This document shows, piece by piece, positions 6,339 to 15,818 of a DNA stretch of 55,927 nt (within the stretch, counting starts at the first letter, position 1; each line of letters begins with the position of its first letter). The position numbers were made by a program, and so were the translations under genes. The DNA comes from Streptomyces cacaoi (GTDB taxonomy: Bacteria > Actinomycetota > Actinomycetes > Streptomycetales > Streptomycetaceae), in contig NZ_BJMM01000015.1 of assembly GCF_006539165.1 (NCBI RefSeq), positions 1 to 55,927 of the forward strand. The letters run 5' to 3'. Below the pieces are notes generated by a model. That model had not been told where the DNA came from and did no database searches. It was given only the letters and a program-made list of their open reading frames with translations.

Positions 6339-8444
6339 GTGGGGGACGTGAGGAACTTCGGCACACAGGACCCCCAGGGCCTGTATGCCCCGGCCGAACT
6401 CGCCTGGCTGCGCGGTGTCGACGCGTACACGGTCGGCGGGTACGCCCAGGCCGAGGAGGAGTTCCGGACGGCCGTGCGCCTCGATCCGGGTATGGCGGAC
6501 GCCTGGCTCGGTCTGCACGCGCTGCGCGCGGAGACGGCGACGGCGCTGCTGCGCATGTACCACCACCGCGACCGCTTCGGCGAGCAGCGCTCCCGGCACG
6601 CCCGTACGCTCAACTCCTGGTACTGGCTGGGCTGGTGGGTGCAGCCGGTGCTGGAGAACCGGCGCGATCTGCTGCTGGCGCACGCCTCGCACTGGCTGGA
6701 CGGCCGTCATGTCGCCGAGCTGGACCGCGCGTTGGCCTCGTGCCCGCCCGTGGACGCGGATCCGCAGGTGCGCTTCCTGCACGCGTGCCGCGCCTATCTG
6801 ACCAAGGACTGGGAGGGGCTCGTCGCCCACACCGAGTCGCTGGTGGACGATCCGCTGCTGGGCATCGAGGCGGGCCTGTTCGCGGGGATGGCCCGGGTCC
6901 GGCTGGAGATGTACGGGCAGGCGGAGCCGCTGCTGGCCGCGGCGTTGATGCGCTGCCGCAGCGAGCAGCCGCAGCGCAAGGAGCTGCGGTACTGGCTGGC
7001 GCGGGCCCGGGAGGGCACGGGCCGCAGCGCGGCGGCGCTGCCGCTGTACCGGGCGGTGCACAGGATCGACGCGTCGTTCATGGACACGGCGGCGCGGCTG
7101 ACGGCGATCGCCGACGGCGAGGCGGCGGGCGGCGCGGAGGACGTGGCGACGGGCCTGCTGTCGGGCGGACGGGACGGCGGTGCCCGGGAGTTGTCCGACC
7201 GGGCGGGCGATCCGCTCACCGAGCCGGCCGACCCGGCGGACCCGGGGCAGCCGGCCGACCCGGGCCGGGCGGGCGGCGCCGCGCCGTCGGGTGCCGCGGC
7301 ACCGGGCGACGCGTTCGGCGGTCAGCCGTACGGCACGCCCGGGGAGTACGTGCCGGGCGCCGGTGAGGGCCCGGAGCCCCTGGAGCCGGGGCCCGGCCCG
7401 GACGGGGACGGGCTGCGGCTGGAGGACACGGGCGATCCGGCGGAGCCGGTCCGGGTGGACACGGGAGCGGTGCGCGCGCTCACCTCGCCCGGCGGCGGCC
7501 GGTACCCGGACGCGGGCCTGCCGAGCGGCCCCGCCGATCCGGTGCTGCTGAAGCAGGCGCTGGACGAGCTGGAGCGGATGGTCGGGCTGGAGCCGGTCAA
7601 GCGTCAGGTGCGGGCGCTGTCGGCGCAGTTGCGGATGGCGCGGCTGCGTGCGGGGCAGGGCCTGCCGGTGCAGCCGCCGAAGCGGCACTTCGTCTTCTCG
7701 GGCCCGTCGGGCACGGGCAAGACGACCGTCGCCCGGATACTCGGCCGCGCGTTCTACGCGCTGGGGCTGCTGGGCGGCGACCATCTGGTGGAGGCGCAAC
7801 GGGCCGATCTGGTGGGCGAGTTCCTGGGGCAGACGGCGGTGAAGGCCAACGAGCTGATCGATTCGGCGCTGGGCGGTGTGCTGTTCGTCGACGAGGCGTA
7901 CGCGCTGTCGAACTCCGGTTACACGAAGGGCGACGCGTACGGGGACGAGGCGCTCCAGGTGCTGCTGAAGCGCGCGGAGGACAACCGGGATCAGCTGGTG
8001 GTGATCCTGGCCGGCTATCCGGAGGGCATGGACCGGCTGCTGGCCGTCAACCCGGGGCTGTCCTCGCGGTTCACCACGCGGGTGGACTTCCCCAGCTACC
8101 GGCCGATGGAGCTGACGGCGATCGGCGAGGTGCTGGCGGCGGACAACGGCGACGTGTGGGACGAGGAGGCGCTGGAGGAGCTGCGCAGCATCAGCGGGCA
8201 CGTCGTCGACCAGGGCTGGATCGACGAGCTGGGCAACGGCCGCTTCCTGCGCACGCTGTACGAGAAGAGCTGCGCCTACCGCGATCTGCGGCTGTCGGGC
8301 TACGCGGGCACCCCGTCGCGGGACGATCTGGCGACGCTGCGGCTGCCCGATCTCATGCAGGCGTACGGCGAGGTGCTCTCGGGCCGCGGTCCCGAGGGTC
8401 CGCGGCCGGGTCCGCCCGGTCCGCCGTCCCCGTCCCCGGACTGA
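6339..8444 (+). CDS. TPR and AAA+ ATPase of the CbxX/CfqX (EccA-like) family
   Basis: 701 residues from GTG at 6339, preceded by GGGGGA 8 bases upstream; a longer ATG start at 6282 is possible. The N-terminal half (about 1-270) is TPR-like alpha helical: RGVDAYTVGGYAQAEEEFRT, then MADAWLGLHALRAE. A Gly/Pro/Asp-rich linker (about 270-400) joins it to a C-terminal AAA+ domain with Walker A GPSGTGKTTVARILG (about 455), Walker B VLFVDEAYAL (about 515) and sensor/arginine-finger segment NPGLSSRF. This is the architecture of EccA, the cytosolic ATPase of ESX type VII secretion, and of CbxX-type Rubisco activases. No ESX component or Rubisco gene lies nearby, so it is an orphan member; partner unknown. 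Its last 92 bp overlap the convergent CBS-protein gene. Confidence 0.85.
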   Translation: MGDVRNFGTQDPQGLYAPAELAWLRGVDAYTVGGYAQAEEEFRTAVRLDPGMADAWLGLHALRAETATALLRMYHHRDRFGEQRSRHARTLNSWYWLGWWVQPVLENRRDLLLAHASHWLDGRHVAELDRALASCPPVDADPQVRFLHACRAYLTKDWEGLVAHTESLVDDPLLGIEAGLFAGMARVRLEMYGQAEPLLAAALMRCRSEQPQRKELRYWLARAREGTGRSAAALPLYRAVHRIDASFMDTAARLTAIADGEAAGGAEDVATGLLSGGRDGGARELSDRAGDPLTEPADPADPGQPADPGRAGGAAPSGAAAPGDAFGGQPYGTPGEYVPGAGEGPEPLEPGPGPDGDGLRLEDTGDPAEPVRVDTGAVRALTSPGGGRYPDAGLPSGPADPVLLKQALDELERMVGLEPVKRQVRALSAQLRMARLRAGQGLPVQPPKRHFVFSGPSGTGKTTVARILGRAFYALGLLGGDHLVEAQRADLVGEFLGQTAVKANELIDSALGGVLFVDEAYALSNSGYTKGDAYGDEALQVLLKRAEDNRDQLVVILAGYPEGMDRLLAVNPGLSSRFTTRVDFPSYRPMELTAIGEVLAADNGDVWDEEALEELRSISGHVVDQGWIDELGNGRFLRTLYEKSCAYRDLRLSGYAGTPSRDDLATLRLPDLMQAYGEVLSGRGPEGPRPGPPGPPSPSPD

Positions 8445-9498
8445 CTCCGCGCGCCGCGGGCACCCGGGGCGCGGCGTGCGCCGGGTCGTGCACCTGGCCG
8501 ACGAGCGTCTCCAGGACGTCCTCCAGCGCGGCCAGCCCCTGGAGCCGCCCGGCGGCGTCGACGACGGCGGCGAGGTGGGCGCCGCCGTCCCGCATCGCGC
8601 CGAGGGCGTCGTCGAGGGGCAGTTCGCCGCGCAGCGTCGTCATGGGGCGCCACAGGTGCGCGGGGACGGCGCGGTCGTGCTCCTCCAGGTCGAGGACGTC
8701 CTTGACGTGGAGGTAGCCGAGGAAGCCTCCGTCGGTCGCGCGGACGGGGAAGCGGGAGAAGCCGGTGCGTACCGTCAGCTCCTCGACCTGGCGCGGGGTG
8801 ACGGCGGCGTCCACCGTCACCAGTCCGGCGGGGGCGAGGAGGACGTCGGTCAGCCGCCGGGAGCCCAACTCCAGGGCGCCGCCGAGGCGTTCGTGCTCGT
8901 CGCGGTCGAGGAGCCCGGCCTCGCGCGCGTCGTCGACCATCCGGCCCAGCTGTTCGCTGGTGAAGACGGCCTCGACCTCGTCCTTGGGCTCGACGCGGAA
9001 CGCCCGCAGCACGAGGGCGGCGCAGGCGCCCAGCGCGGCGGTCGCCGGCCGGGTGAGCCGGGCGAAGGCCACCAGCGCGGGCGAGAGCCACAGCGCGGTG
9101 CGTTCGGGGGCGGCCATGGCGAGGTTCTTGGGGACCATTTCGCCGATGACGAGGTGGAAGAAGACGACGACGGCCAGCGCCAGGACGTAGCCCAGCGGGT
9201 GCACGAGGGCGTCGGGCAGATGCACCGCGTGGAAGCAGGGCTCCAGCAGGTGCGCGACGGTCGGCTCGGCGACGGCGCCGAGGGTCAGGGAGCAGACGGT
9301 GATGCCGAACTGGGCGGCGGCCATCATCTGCGGCAGGTTCTCCAGCCCGCGCAGCGCCCGCCGGGCGCGTGCGGAGCCGTCGGCGGCCAGCGGCTCGATC
9401 TGGCTGCGGCGCACGGAGACCAACGCGAACTCGGCGCCGACGAAGAAGCCGTTGGCCAGCACCAGCGCCGCGGCGAACAGCAGTTGCAGCAGGCTCAT
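8353..9498 (-). CDS. CNNM-domain (DUF21) and CBS-pair membrane protein, HlyC/CorC family
   Basis: 381 residues. The DUF21/CNNM membrane domain (residues 1-190) has FAAALVLANGFFVGAEFALV and the signature VIGEMVPKNLAMA. A CBS pair follows (about 200-330; FSRFPV, LGYLHVKDVLDL, AVVDAAGRLQGLAALEDVLE). The C-terminal CorC_HlyC domain found in full-length relatives is missing, replaced by a short Pro/Arg-rich tail. The family transports or regulates Mg2+/Co2+ or other divalent cations; the old 'hemolysin' label is misleading. The start overlaps the stop of the upstream paralogue by 4 bp (ATGA), so the two are co-translated and may form a heterodimer. The 3' end overlaps the opposite-strand ATPase gene. 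Confidence 0.88.
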   Translation of the reverse strand: MSLLQLLFAAALVLANGFFVGAEFALVSVRRSQIEPLAADGSARARRALRGLENLPQMMAAAQFGITVCSLTLGAVAEPTVAHLLEPCFHAVHLPDALVHPLGYVLALAVVVFFHLVIGEMVPKNLAMAAPERTALWLSPALVAFARLTRPATAALGACAALVLRAFRVEPKDEVEAVFTSEQLGRMVDDAREAGLLDRDEHERLGGALELGSRRLTDVLLAPAGLVTVDAAVTPRQVEELTVRTGFSRFPVRATDGGFLGYLHVKDVLDLEEHDRAVPAHLWRPMTTLRGELPLDDALGAMRDGGAHLAAVVDAAGRLQGLAALEDVLETLVGQVHDPAHAAPRVPAARGVSPGTGTADRADPAADPRDRGPRAPRRTPA

Positions 9499-10910
9499 CG
9501 CGCCACCGCCCCGTGCCGCCCTGCGGGCCGTGCCGCGGCCGGGGTGCGGGCGCGGCCACCGGCGACCACCCGGACGCGTTCGGCGCGGTGGTGGGCGACG
9601 CGCCGCACCCGCAACTGCCAGACGCGTACGGCCCCTTCGGCGGCGCCGTCGGGGGCGCGCAGCTCCACGGTGTCGCCGGGCGAGGGGATACGGCCGAGCA
9701 GATCGGCGACGAGGCCCGCCACGGTCTCGTAGGGCCCCTCGGGCGCTTCCAGGCCGATGGCGCGCAGGGCTCCGACCCGGCAGCCGCCGTCGGCCTCCCA
9801 GGCGGGCCGGCCCTCGGCGCCCGGGGGCGCGGGGGCGAGGGTGGGCGCCTCGTCGCGCAACTGGCCGTCGTGCTCGTCGCGTACGTCGCCGACGATCTCC
9901 TCGACGATGTCCTCCAGGGTGACGACGCCCGCGGTGCCGCCGTACTCGTCGACGACGACGGCGATGGGCTGCCGGCTGCGCAGCCGCTCCAGCAGCGGCC
10001 GTACGGGGAGCGACTGCGGCACGAGCAGCGGGCCGACGGCGATCCGGGCGACGGGGGTGTGCAGCCGCCGCTGCGCGGGGACGGCGAGGGCGTCCTTGAG
10101 GTGGACCATGCCGGTGACCTCGTCGAGCCCGTCCCGGTAGACGGGGAAGCGGGACAGCCCGGTGGCCCGGGTGAGGTTGAGGACGTCCTGCGCGGTGGCC
10201 TGTGCCTGGAGGGCGCTGACGCGGACGCGCGGGGTCATCACGTGCTGCGCGGTGAGTCCGCCCAACGCGAGGGTGCGGACGAACAGTTCGGCGGTGTCCT
10301 GTTCGAGGGCGCCGGCCCGGGCCGAGTGCCGGGCGAGGGAGTCGAGTTCGCCGGGGGTCCGCGCGGAGGCCAGCTCGTCGGCGGGCTGCACTCCGAACAG
10401 CCGCACGATGCGGTTGGCGGCGGCGTTGAGGCCGGCGATGACGGGCCGGAGCAGTGCGGCGAACAGCCACTGCGGCCGGGCGACGAAGCGGGCCACGGCC
10501 AGCGGCCGGGACACCGCCCAGTTCTTCGGGACGAGTTCGCCGACGACCATCTGCACGGCCGAGGCGAGGAGCATGCCGCCCACCACGGCGGTGCCGCCGA
10601 CCGCGCCGCTCGGTATCCCGGCGGCCGTCAGCGGCCCGTCCAGCAGCCGCGCGAGGGCGGGTTCGGCGAGCATGCCGGTGACGAGCGAGGTCAGGGTGAT
10701 GCCGAGCTGGGTGCCGGACAGCTGGAAGGAGAGTTCGCGCAGGGACCGTACGACGGCCCGGGCGGCCCGGTCGCCCCGCGCGGCGGCCTGTTCGGCCTCG
10801 GGTCTCTCGACGGTGACGAGCCCGAACTCGGCGGCGACGAAGAAGCCGTTGGCGAGGATGAGCACAAAGGCCGCGGCGAGCAGCGCCATCGGGAGGGTCG
10901 TGTCCGTCAT
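9495..10910 (-). CDS. CNNM/CBS/CorC_HlyC membrane protein (hemolysin family)
   Basis: 471 residues from ATG at 10908-10910. It has an N-terminal DUF21/CNNM membrane domain (LAAAFVLILANGFFVAAEFG; VVGELVPKNWAVSRPLA). A CBS pair follows (about 220-340; MTPRVRVSAL, LSRFPVYRDGLDEVTGMVHL, AVVVDEYGGTAGVVTLEDI), then a C-terminal CorC_HlyC domain (about 375-440; YETVAGLVADLLGRIPSPGD). This is the complete family architecture, unlike its downstream neighbour. The CBS pair normally senses adenine nucleotides and gates Mg2+ movement. First gene of a two-gene operon; the promoter should lie in 10911-11050. Confidence 0.9.
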   Translation of the reverse strand: MTDTTLPMALLAAAFVLILANGFFVAAEFGLVTVERPEAEQAAARGDRAARAVVRSLRELSFQLSGTQLGITLTSLVTGMLAEPALARLLDGPLTAAGIPSGAVGGTAVVGGMLLASAVQMVVGELVPKNWAVSRPLAVARFVARPQWLFAALLRPVIAGLNAAANRIVRLFGVQPADELASARTPGELDSLARHSARAGALEQDTAELFVRTLALGGLTAQHVMTPRVRVSALQAQATAQDVLNLTRATGLSRFPVYRDGLDEVTGMVHLKDALAVPAQRRLHTPVARIAVGPLLVPQSLPVRPLLERLRSRQPIAVVVDEYGGTAGVVTLEDIVEEIVGDVRDEHDGQLRDEAPTLAPAPPGAEGRPAWEADGGCRVGALRAIGLEAPEGPYETVAGLVADLLGRIPSPGDTVELRAPDGAAEGAVRVWQLRVRRVAHHRAERVRVVAGGRARTPAAARPAGRHGAVAR

Positions 10911-11110
10911 GCCACGGCCTCCGCACGACCGGCTGCCACGGCGCTCGTACTGCTGGACGTTCCGTCCATCGCGGGAGGTGGTCACTCCTCGGGTCGCAGG
11001 GGCCCGCGAGGGTGCGGGGGCGGCTCTTGCCTGCGCCCAGAGTAGTCACGGGCCCGGTGGCCGCGAAGCCGCTGCGGCCCGCTTCCGGGCTTCCCGGCTT
11101 CCCGCGTTCA

Positions 11111-11142
11111 CGCCCGGGCGGGGTGCGGCGTCCGCCCGGGCG
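11111..11142 (-). terminator. Hairpin after the rib-his-PH gene string
   Basis: CGCCCGGGCGG (11111-11121) and CCGCCCGGGCG (11132-11142) form an 11-bp perfect stem with a 10-nt loop. It lies 15 bp beyond the stop of the last minus-strand gene (11158) and is the likely operon end. No U tract. Confidence 0.65.
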
Positions 11143-11157
11143 TCAACGCGCGCCGGT

Positions 11158-11706
11158 TCAGCGGTCGGTGGCGGGCCCGGCCCCGTGGTGCTCGACCAGG
11201 GCGCGCAGGGCGCGGGCGTCCCGCAGGGCCTGCTGTTTGGCGATGCCCGGCTGGATGCCCATGGCGGCCATGCTGGTGCCGTCGGCCAGGTCCAGCGCGA
11301 CCCAGGGGTCGCCGGGGCGCAGATGGACGCCGAGAACCTCCGCCCATTCGAGGCGGCGCTTGGTGGTGAGGTTGACGACGGTGAGGCCGCCCTCGTCCGC
11401 CGTGACGCGGGGCCGGCTCAGCAGGACGAGCACGGCGAGGAACAGCGCGGCGGTGAACACGAAGCTGGCCCGTTCGCCGCCGCCGATCTCCAGCAGGAAG
11501 GAGATACCGGTGATGACGACGAAGGCGAGGACGCCGACGGTCAGCAGCACCACACGGGTGACGGTGGGCCGGAACGTGACCGGGAGGGCGGGGAGTCGGG
11601 ACGCGGAGGGCGTCGAGGGTGTCGAAGACATGGGAGGCGTCGAAGGCATGGGGTTCGCAGAGGTCGGGGTCGGCTCTTCGGGTCCGCTGCTGTGCACCGC
11701 ACTCAC
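11158..11706 (-). CDS. PH-domain membrane protein
   Basis: 182 residues from GTG at 11706, which overlaps the hisG stop (GTGA), so it is translationally coupled to hisG. A Ser/Thr/Pro-rich N-terminus (1-40) precedes two hydrophobic segments (about 50-75, VTRVVLLTVGVLAFVVITG; about 80-97, ASFVFTAALFLAVLVLL). A bacterial PH-like domain follows: TADEGGLTVVNLTTKRRLEW, then HLRPGDPWVALDLADGTS. Streptomyces hisG is commonly followed by this small protein; its role is unknown and it has no recognised histidine function. ATG alternatives inside the N-terminus (residue 20 onward) cannot be excluded. Confidence 0.82.
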   Translation of the reverse strand: MSAVHSSGPEEPTPTSANPMPSTPPMSSTPSTPSASRLPALPVTFRPTVTRVVLLTVGVLAFVVITGISFLLEIGGGERASFVFTAALFLAVLVLLSRPRVTADEGGLTVVNLTTKRRLEWAEVLGVHLRPGDPWVALDLADGTSMAAMGIQPGIAKQQALRDARALRALVEHHGAGPATDR

Positions 11707-12551
11707 AGCCGGCAGGCGTGGATGCCGGTGGTGAGGATGGCGCGGGCGCCCAGCTCGTAGAGGTCGTCCATGATGCGCTGCGCCTCCTTCGTACGGACCA
11801 TGGAGCGCACGGCGACCCAGCCCTGGTCGTGCAGCGGGGAGACGGTGGGCGACTCCAGGCCCGGGGTGAGGGCGACGGCCTGTTCCAGGTGTTCGGCGCG
11901 GATGTCGTAGTCCATCATCACGTAGGCACGGGCCACCAGGACGCCCTGGAGGCGGCGCAGGAACTGCTGGACCTTCGGGCCGTCGGAGCCCTCGCCGGTG
12001 CGGCGCACGACGACGGCCTCGGACTCCAGGATGGGCTCGCCGACGATCTCCAGACCGGCGTTGCGCAGCGAGGTGCCGGTCTCCACGACGTCCGCGATGA
12101 CCTGGGCGACGCCCAGTTCGATGGCGGTCTCCACGGCGCCGTCGAGGTGCACGACGGAGGCGTCGATGCCGCGCTCCTTCAGGTGGGCGGCGACGATGCC
12201 CTCGTAGGAGGTGGCGATCGTCAGCCCGTTCAGGTCCGCCATCTCCTCGACGGTGCCGGGCTTGGCGGCGAATCGGAAGGTGGAGCGGGCGAAGCCGAGC
12301 GGCAGGACCTCCTCCGCCTCGGCGCCGGAGTCGAGCAGCAGATCGCGGCCGGTGATGCCGATGTCGAGCTTGCCGGAGCTGACGTAGATGGCGATGTCGC
12401 GGGGGCGCAGATAGAAGAACTCGACCTCGTTCTCCGGGTCGACGGCCACGAGTTCCTTGGACGCCTTGCGCTGCTGGTAGCCGGCCTCATGCAGCATCTC
12501 CCCCGCAGGGCCGGAGAGGGAACCCTTGTTGGGGACGGCGATGCGCAGCAT
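11703..12551 (-). CDS. hisG: ATP phosphoribosyltransferase, long form
   Basis: 282 residues. First committed step of histidine synthesis: ATP plus PRPP to phosphoribosyl-ATP. It begins MLRIAVPNKGSLSGPAGEML, with YLRPRDIAIYVSSGKLDIGI and the PRPP-binding region around VADVVETGTSLRNAGLEIVG. The C-terminal part (about 205-282; RLQGVLVARAYVMMDYDIRA) is the regulatory domain of the long form, which is feedback-inhibited by histidine in known members. Start chosen at the ATG that begins family similarity. It lies 171 bp downstream of hisE. No separate his promoter is obvious in the spacer, which consists of CGTGCTCAGG-like repeats. Confidence 0.95.
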   Translation of the reverse strand: MLRIAVPNKGSLSGPAGEMLHEAGYQQRKASKELVAVDPENEVEFFYLRPRDIAIYVSSGKLDIGITGRDLLLDSGAEAEEVLPLGFARSTFRFAAKPGTVEEMADLNGLTIATSYEGIVAAHLKERGIDASVVHLDGAVETAIELGVAQVIADVVETGTSLRNAGLEIVGEPILESEAVVVRRTGEGSDGPKVQQFLRRLQGVLVARAYVMMDYDIRAEHLEQAVALTPGLESPTVSPLHDQGWVAVRSMVRTKEAQRIMDDLYELGARAILTTGIHACRL

Positions 12552-12722
12552 GATGCGGCCTTTCTCGGACGGGGAAGGTGCGGGGGGGGGTGCAGAGTGT
12601 GCGGGGGTGCGGGCTGTGCGGCGCGGGACGTGGGGCACCGGCGGCCCGCCCCTGCTCGGGCCGGGCTCGGCCCGTGCTCAGGGCAGGGCCCGGGTCGTGC
12701 TCGGGTGGTGCTCAGGTCGTGC

Positions 12723-12995
12723 TCAGAGGTGAGCGTATACGTCGTCCAGGGAGATGCCCCGGGCGGCCATGAGGACCTGGAGATGGTAGAGGAGCTGCGA
12801 GATCTCCTCGGCGGTGCGCTCCTCGCCCTCGTACTCGGCGGCCATCCACACCTCGGCGGCCTCTTCGACGATCTTCTTGCCGATGGCGTGCACGCCGAGC
12901 GAGGCGAGTTCCGCGGTGCGGGAGGTGGTGGGGTCGCCGGTGGCGGCCTTGTGCTGGAGCTCGGCGAAGAGCTGCTCGAATGTCTTGTTGGCCAT
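12723..12995 (-). CDS. hisE: Phosphoribosyl-ATP pyrophosphohydrolase
   Basis: 90 residues, the usual size for a free-standing HisE. It hydrolyses phosphoribosyl-ATP to phosphoribosyl-AMP, the second step of histidine synthesis. The all-helical MazG-like fold shows the metal-binding signature KKIVEEAAEVWMAAEYEG (EExxE...) and EEISQLLYHLQVLM. It starts only 33 bp after the ribH stop, so it may be read through from the riboflavin operon as well as from any promoter of its own. Confidence 0.95.
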   Translation of the reverse strand: MANKTFEQLFAELQHKAATGDPTTSRTAELASLGVHAIGKKIVEEAAEVWMAAEYEGEERTAEEISQLLYHLQVLMAARGISLDDVYAHL

Positions 12996-13028
12996 GGTGG
13001 TCCCAGCCTACGCGTTGGCGACCTGCGG

Positions 13029-13514
13029 CTATCGCCAGGGTTCGGCGACGGAGCGCAGGGTCGTCGCGGTGGCCACGGCGGCCGTCACCGCCTCGTGCCC
13101 CTTGTCCTCGGCCGAGCCCGGCAGGCCGGCGCGGTCGAGGGCCTGCTGCTCGGTGTCGCAGGTCAGCACGCCGAAACCGACGGGGACGCCGGTGCGCACG
13201 GAGACCTCCGTCAGGCCCTGGGTGACGCCCTGGCAGACGTAGTCGAAGTGCGGGGTGCCGCCGCGGATGACGACGCCGAGCGCGACGATCGCGTCGTAGC
13301 CGCGGTCGGCGAGGACCTTCGCGACGACGGGCAGCTCGAAGCTGCCGGGGACGCGCAGCAGCGTCGGCTCGTCGATGCCCAGCTCGCGCAGGGCGCGTAC
13401 GGCGCCGTCGACGAGCCCGTCCATCACCTGTTCGTGCCACTGCGCGGCGATGACGGCGACGCGCAGGTCGCCGCAGTTCTTCACGGTCAGTTCGGGTGCG
13501 CCCTTGCCGCTCAC
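13029..13514 (-). CDS. ribH: 6,7-dimethyl-8-ribityllumazine synthase
   Basis: 161 residues. It condenses 5-amino-6-ribitylaminouracil with 3,4-dihydroxy-2-butanone 4-phosphate to give lumazine. Landmarks: VAVIAAQWHEQVMDGLVDGA, VPGSFELPVVAK, ALGVVIRGGTPHFDYVC and FGVLTCDTEQQALDRAG. The HFDYV histidine is the usual proton-transfer residue. Last rib gene of the operon; the 160-bp spacer to ribBA is a degenerate repeat tract. hisE follows after 33 bp. Confidence 0.96.
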   Translation of the reverse strand: MSGKGAPELTVKNCGDLRVAVIAAQWHEQVMDGLVDGAVRALRELGIDEPTLLRVPGSFELPVVAKVLADRGYDAIVALGVVIRGGTPHFDYVCQGVTQGLTEVSVRTGVPVGFGVLTCDTEQQALDRAGLPGSAEDKGHEAVTAAVATATTLRSVAEPWR

Positions 13515-13674
13515 GGTGCTCCTCGTGCTCCTCGTGTCCGGGGTGTGCCGGGTGTCAGGGTGTGCCGGGTGTTCGGGGTCGGTGCGGGTGTCCGGGGTAT
13601 TCCGGCACGCTTCAGGGTGTGCGGGGTTTTTCGGGGTGTTCCGGGGTGTGCCGGGGTGTGCCGGTGTCCGGGGC
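13515..13674. repeat. Degenerate GGGTGTnCCGGG repeat tract inside the rib operon
   Basis: The whole ribBA-ribH spacer is built of imperfect copies of GGGGTGTGCCGGGTGT and variants (GGGGTGTTCC, GTGTCCGGGG), at roughly 10-12 per 160 bp. It has no clean hairpin and no reading frame. It may arise by slippage; any effect on ribH expression is unknown. Confidence 0.7.
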
Positions 13675-15057
<1,383 letters not shown>

Positions 15058-15137
15058 GGGCGTAACTCCTTTGCTCTGTGCTCGTGGCGCGGGGCGGGGC
15101 TCGCGGGGCGGGGCGGGCGCCCCGCTCGCCGCGCGGC

Positions 15138-15818
15138 TCACAGCGCCGCCCCCGCCGGCTCGGCCCCGGTCCGCTCGGCCGCGGCGAGCACCGCGGCATC
15201 CACCCGGGAGCGCTGCCACCACGAGCGCAGCCCCCACAGGACGAGCCCGAGGTAGACGACGTAGACGAGGCCGGAGAAGGCCAGCCCGCTGCTGAAGGCC
15301 AGCGGGACGCCGACCACGTCGACGAGCAGCCAGGCGAACCAGAACTCGACCAGGCCGCGCGCCTGGGCCACCATCGCCGCGAGGGTGCCGACGAAGATGT
15401 AGGCGTCCGGCCACGGGTTCCAGGACAGCTGCGGCACGAGGCCGAACAGCCAGCCGACGGCGAGGGTGCCGACCAGCGTGCCCAGCGCCAGCACGCCGCG
15501 TTCGCGCCAGCTCGCGAACCGCACGGCTATGGAGCCGTCCTGCGCCTGCTGGTGCCCGCGCCGCCACTGCCGCCAGCCCCACAGCGCGACGACGATCACC
15601 AGCAGCTGTTTGCCGACGCCGCCCGCCAGATGGGCGTAGGCGAAGGCGCCGACGAGGATCAGGCCGGAGAGCAGCTGCGCCGGCCAGGTCAGGATGGAGC
15701 GGCGCCAGCCCAGGGCGAGCGCCACGAGACCGATGGTGTTGCCGAGCATGTCCGACCAGAGGATGTGCTGGCCGAGAACGGCGAACGCCTGGCTGTTGAG
15801 CCATTCCAGGACGCTCAC
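15138..15818 (-). CDS. ribM: Probable riboflavin importer RibM (PnuC fold)
   Basis: 226 residues with about seven hydrophobic segments, e.g. LGNTIGLVALALGWRRSI, VGKQLLVIVVALWGWRQW, LALGTLVGTLAVGWLFGL and LVYVVYLGLVLWGLRSWW. The fold and the WRQW and NPWPDAYIFVG motifs are those of PnuC vitamin transporters. Characterised actinobacterial members encoded inside FMN-riboswitch operons (RibM of Streptomyces and Corynebacterium) carry riboflavin rather than nicotinamide riboside. The location between ribE and ribBA makes RibM the better call. The start overlaps the ribE stop by ATGA. Substrate is inferred from context, not shown. Confidence 0.85.
   Translation of the reverse strand: MSVLEWLNSQAFAVLGQHILWSDMLGNTIGLVALALGWRRSILTWPAQLLSGLILVGAFAYAHLAGGVGKQLLVIVVALWGWRQWRRGHQQAQDGSIAVRFASWRERGVLALGTLVGTLAVGWLFGLVPQLSWNPWPDAYIFVGTLAAMVAQARGLVEFWFAWLLVDVVGVPLAFSSGLAFSGLVYVVYLGLVLWGLRSWWQRSRVDAAVLAAAERTGAEPAGAAL

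Noticed and set aside
8353..11049. One 898-residue protein over both CNNM/CBS genes
   Set aside because: The first half is a shifted reading of the upstream CBS gene; the ATGA junction at 9495-9498 shows two separate overlapping genes.
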